A stretch of DNA of 64,000 nt from Saprospiraceae bacterium (GTDB lineage Bacteria; Bacteroidota; Bacteroidia; Chitinophagales; Saprospiraceae), in assembly GCA_020631235.1 (NCBI GenBank), contig JAHDHQ010000010.1, positions 1 through 64,000 of the forward strand, read 5' to 3'. Position 1 is the first letter of the stretch. Every line of letters begins with the position of its first letter. A program made the position numbers and the translations under genes. The notes under the pieces are model-generated. The model saw only the letters and a program-made list of their open reading frames with translations, did not search any database and was not told the DNA's origin. This document shows, piece after piece, positions 63,424 to 64,000 of this stretch.

Positions 63424-64000
63424 TTAAAGGGTATACCGGCTGCTTGCCGTTTCGAAGGTCTTAACAGAAGTAATAAAGTCATCTTTCATATCACGGACTA
63501 GATCTCCCAGCGCTTGCGTTTTTTGTATCGTTGCAGACCCTTGTCCAGCAGACCAGATAGTCGTCCAGGCCTTTGCTTCGGTATTTAATTCTTTGCCAAA
63601 ATCAACTTTAACTTTTCTTTCCCACATTTCCTTGGTAATGCCTGCTGCTTCAAGACTTTTACCCAAAAAATTGGCTGGGACTCCTGAAATAGCTGCCGTA
63701 TAAACAATATCTCTAGTGCCTGAAGCTATTATCATATTTTTATAATCTTCAGGAGCTTTTGCTTCATCCGTATTAATAAACCTTGTGCCCATATAAGCTA
63801 AATCAGCACCCATCTGAAGAGCAGTAGCCACATCTTTTCCACTACTTAAGCAACCACCTAATAATATAATTCCATCAAACATGCTGCGAATTTCTTGAAT
63901 GAATGGAATGGGATTTAAGGTGCCTGCATGACCTCCAGCACCAGCAGTGACAAGTATCAAGCCATCAACTCCTACATTTATGGCTTTTTGGGCATGGTAG
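63424..64000 (-). CDS. Nitronate monooxygenase (2-nitropropane dioxygenase-like), C-terminal part
   Basis: The reading frame stays open to the right edge, with AHAQ-like upstream residues (YHAQKAINVGVDG) feeding into LVTAGAGGHAG, the conserved phosphate-binding loop of the family, so the gene continues beyond the window. The C-terminal part contains GADLAYMGTRFINTDE and a Bacteroidota-typical tail. It oxidises nitronates with FMN. It is 12 bases upstream of the acyltransferase and likely the same transcript. Confidence 0.85.
   Translation of the reverse strand, partial: YHAQKAINVGVDGLILVTAGAGGHAGTLNPIPFIQEIRSMFDGIILLGGCLSSGKDVATALQMGADLAYMGTRFINTDEAKAPEDYKNMIIASGTRDIVYTAAISGVPANFLGKSLEAAGITKEMWERKVKVDFGKELNTEAKAWTTIWSAGQGSATIQKTQALGDLVRDMKDDFITSVKTFETASSRYTL

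Noticed and set aside
1-64000. Searched for tRNA, rRNA, CRISPR arrays and insertion sequences
   Set aside because: No cloverleaf-like segments, direct-repeat arrays, transposase motifs or terminal inverted repeats were visible by eye; a tRNAscan or ISfinder run could overturn this.

Overview
The window is AT-rich chromosomal DNA from a member of the Bacteroidota, most likely a marine or environmental lineage such as Saprospiria or Flavobacteriia. Three things support this. Three secreted proteins end in type IX secretion (T9SS) sorting domains: two of type A, and one of the gliding-motility-associated type B. There is a DUF5777-type beta-barrel next to lipoprotein cytochromes. Several promoters fit the Bacteroidota pattern (TTG or TTTG, a spacer of about 19-21, then TAnnTTTG). 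No rRNA, tRNA, CRISPR array, transposase or integrase is visible. No gene-free stretch exceeds 300 bases; the longest is 57930-58220, which holds a possible small RNA.

Region 1 (about 1-27.9 kb) is a surface-polysaccharide locus. It opens with a lipoprotein and an MBOAT/SGNH pair that looks like an O-acetylation module. A left-pointing block follows with a glycosyltransferase, a sulfotransferase, a methyltransferase and an LPG-synthase-type membrane protein. The right-pointing genes rfbF, rfbG and an rfbJ-like reductase make a CDP-6-deoxyhexose. A left-pointing run of nine tightly packed genes (11.7-22.2 kb) encodes a WbsX/RgpF-type transferase, a repeat-bearing glycosyltransferase, a GT2, three sulfotransferases, two tandem paralogous methyltransferases and an SGNH-like membrane protein. 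The export pair wzm/wzt lies just upstream of it, and a UDP-xylose synthase lies farther right. Read together, the locus suggests an ABC-exported glycan carrying sulfate, methyl and possibly acetyl groups. It could be an O-antigen or A-LPS-like polymer, which would matter because T9SS cargo is often anchored to A-LPS.

Region 2 (27.9-41.4 kb) is mixed metabolism and envelope. It holds a biotin carboxylase and biotin-carrier pair without a carboxyltransferase, an SCP2 protein, an S41 peptidase, an SGNH protein, and a coupled four-gene operon of heme-motif proteins plus a beta-barrel. A second coupled string is lipoprotein, polyprenyl glycosylphosphotransferase, aroE and proline dehydrogenase; its sugar-phosphate transferase could start the glycan of region 1.

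Region 3 (41.4-57.9 kb) holds an M14 peptidase, a GNAT enzyme, rlmB/TraB-like/gamma-carbonic-anhydrase-like genes, a large T9SS M36 metalloprotease, a serine hydrolase, a SulP transporter with a palindrome inside its promoter, a type B T9SS protein, a Crp/Fnr regulator and a small beta-barrel protein.

Region 4 (57.9-64 kb) holds a possible small RNA and an SDR / alpha-oxoamine synthase / VOC set that may make the backbone of sphingolipids or sulfonolipids. After these come a lone heme-motif lipoprotein, an SRPBCC protein, a lysophospholipid-type acyltransferase and the C-terminal part of a nitronate monooxygenase cut by the window edge.
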